DNA of 5,637 nucleotides, taken from an uncultured Collinsella sp. Lineage in GTDB: Bacteria > Actinomycetota > Coriobacteriia > Coriobacteriales > Coriobacteriaceae. Shown here piece after piece: positions 5,590-5,637 of this stretch (its first letter is position 1; each line of letters starts with the position of its first letter). The stretch spans positions 1-5,637 of the forward strand of contig USPH01000103.1 in assembly GCA_900556515.1 (NCBI GenBank). The letters run 5' to 3'. The notes beneath the pieces were generated by a model. That model was not told where the DNA came from. It did not search any database and worked only from the letters and a program-made list of their open reading frames with translations. The position numbers and the translations under genes were made by a program.

Positions 5590-5637
5590 CTGTCTCTTAT
5601 ACACATCTCCGAGCCCACGAGACATGCGCAGATCTCG
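5590..5637 (+). other. Illumina Nextera adapter read-through (not genomic)
   Basis: 5590-5608 is CTGTCTCTTATACACATCT, the Tn5 mosaic-end sequence used in Nextera libraries. It is followed by the read-2 adapter part (5609-5623, ending CCCACGAGAC), an 8-base i7 index ATGCGCAG (5624-5631; from memory Nextera XT N722) and ATCTCG (5632-5637), the start of the P7 segment. This order exists only in library molecules, so the contig end carries untrimmed adapter. Any feature call or homology in this stretch is artefact. Confidence 0.98.

Noticed and set aside
5590..5608. Tn5/IS50 mosaic end as evidence of a natural transposon insertion
   Set aside because: It is followed by sequencing adapter, index and P7 sequence, not by IS50 or target DNA.

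Overview
The window reads as a chromosomal contig from a high-GC anaerobic actinobacterium, most likely Collinsella or a close relative in the Coriobacteriia. This rests on GC-rich codon use with a strong third-position G/C bias, the character of the proteins, and the style of the intergenic sequence. It is an inference, because no marker gene (rRNA, ribosomal protein) is present. The last 48 bases are not genomic. They are an Illumina Nextera adapter with an i7 index, so biological sequence ends at about 5589.

Layout. The window has four genes that alternate in strand, so each is probably its own transcription unit. (1) 1-666 (-): N-terminal 222 residues of an NhaP2/CvrA-type K+(Na+)/H+ antiporter, cut by the left edge. 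(2) 667-919: divergent intergenic region with a promoter candidate and a small palindrome in front of (3) 920-1759 (+): a complete PPP-type metallophosphoesterase (279 aa). (4) 1760-1954: convergent intergenic region with a compact GC hairpin and then a 124-nt imperfect palindrome. (5) 1955-3529 (-): a complete COG2244/Wzx-like polysaccharide flippase (524 aa), TTG start, with a hydrophilic N-terminal extension of about 115 residues. (6) 3530-3707: divergent control region with a perfect 7+3+7 operator-like palindrome beside -10 candidates. (7) 3708-5264 (+): a complete lactate-permease (LctP/LldP) family transporter (518 aa). (8) 5265-5589: an AT-richer tail with imperfect direct and inverted repeats, a UUCG-capped hairpin, a possible 18-codon ORF and a 19-bp perfect terminator stem. 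(9) 5590-5637: adapter.

How the genes fit together. No single pathway is visible. Three products are membrane proteins (cation/proton exchange, glycan-precursor export, organic-acid uptake) and one is a soluble phosphatase. The lactate permease has no lactate-oxidising genes beside it, and the flippase has no glycosyltransferases beside it, so both are orphans here. I found no convincing new multi-gene system, CRISPR array, tRNA or intact mobile element. The points that merit a second look are the long palindrome between the convergent genes, the operator-like palindrome before the permease, altered residues in signature motifs of two transporters, the structured tail, and the adapter contamination.
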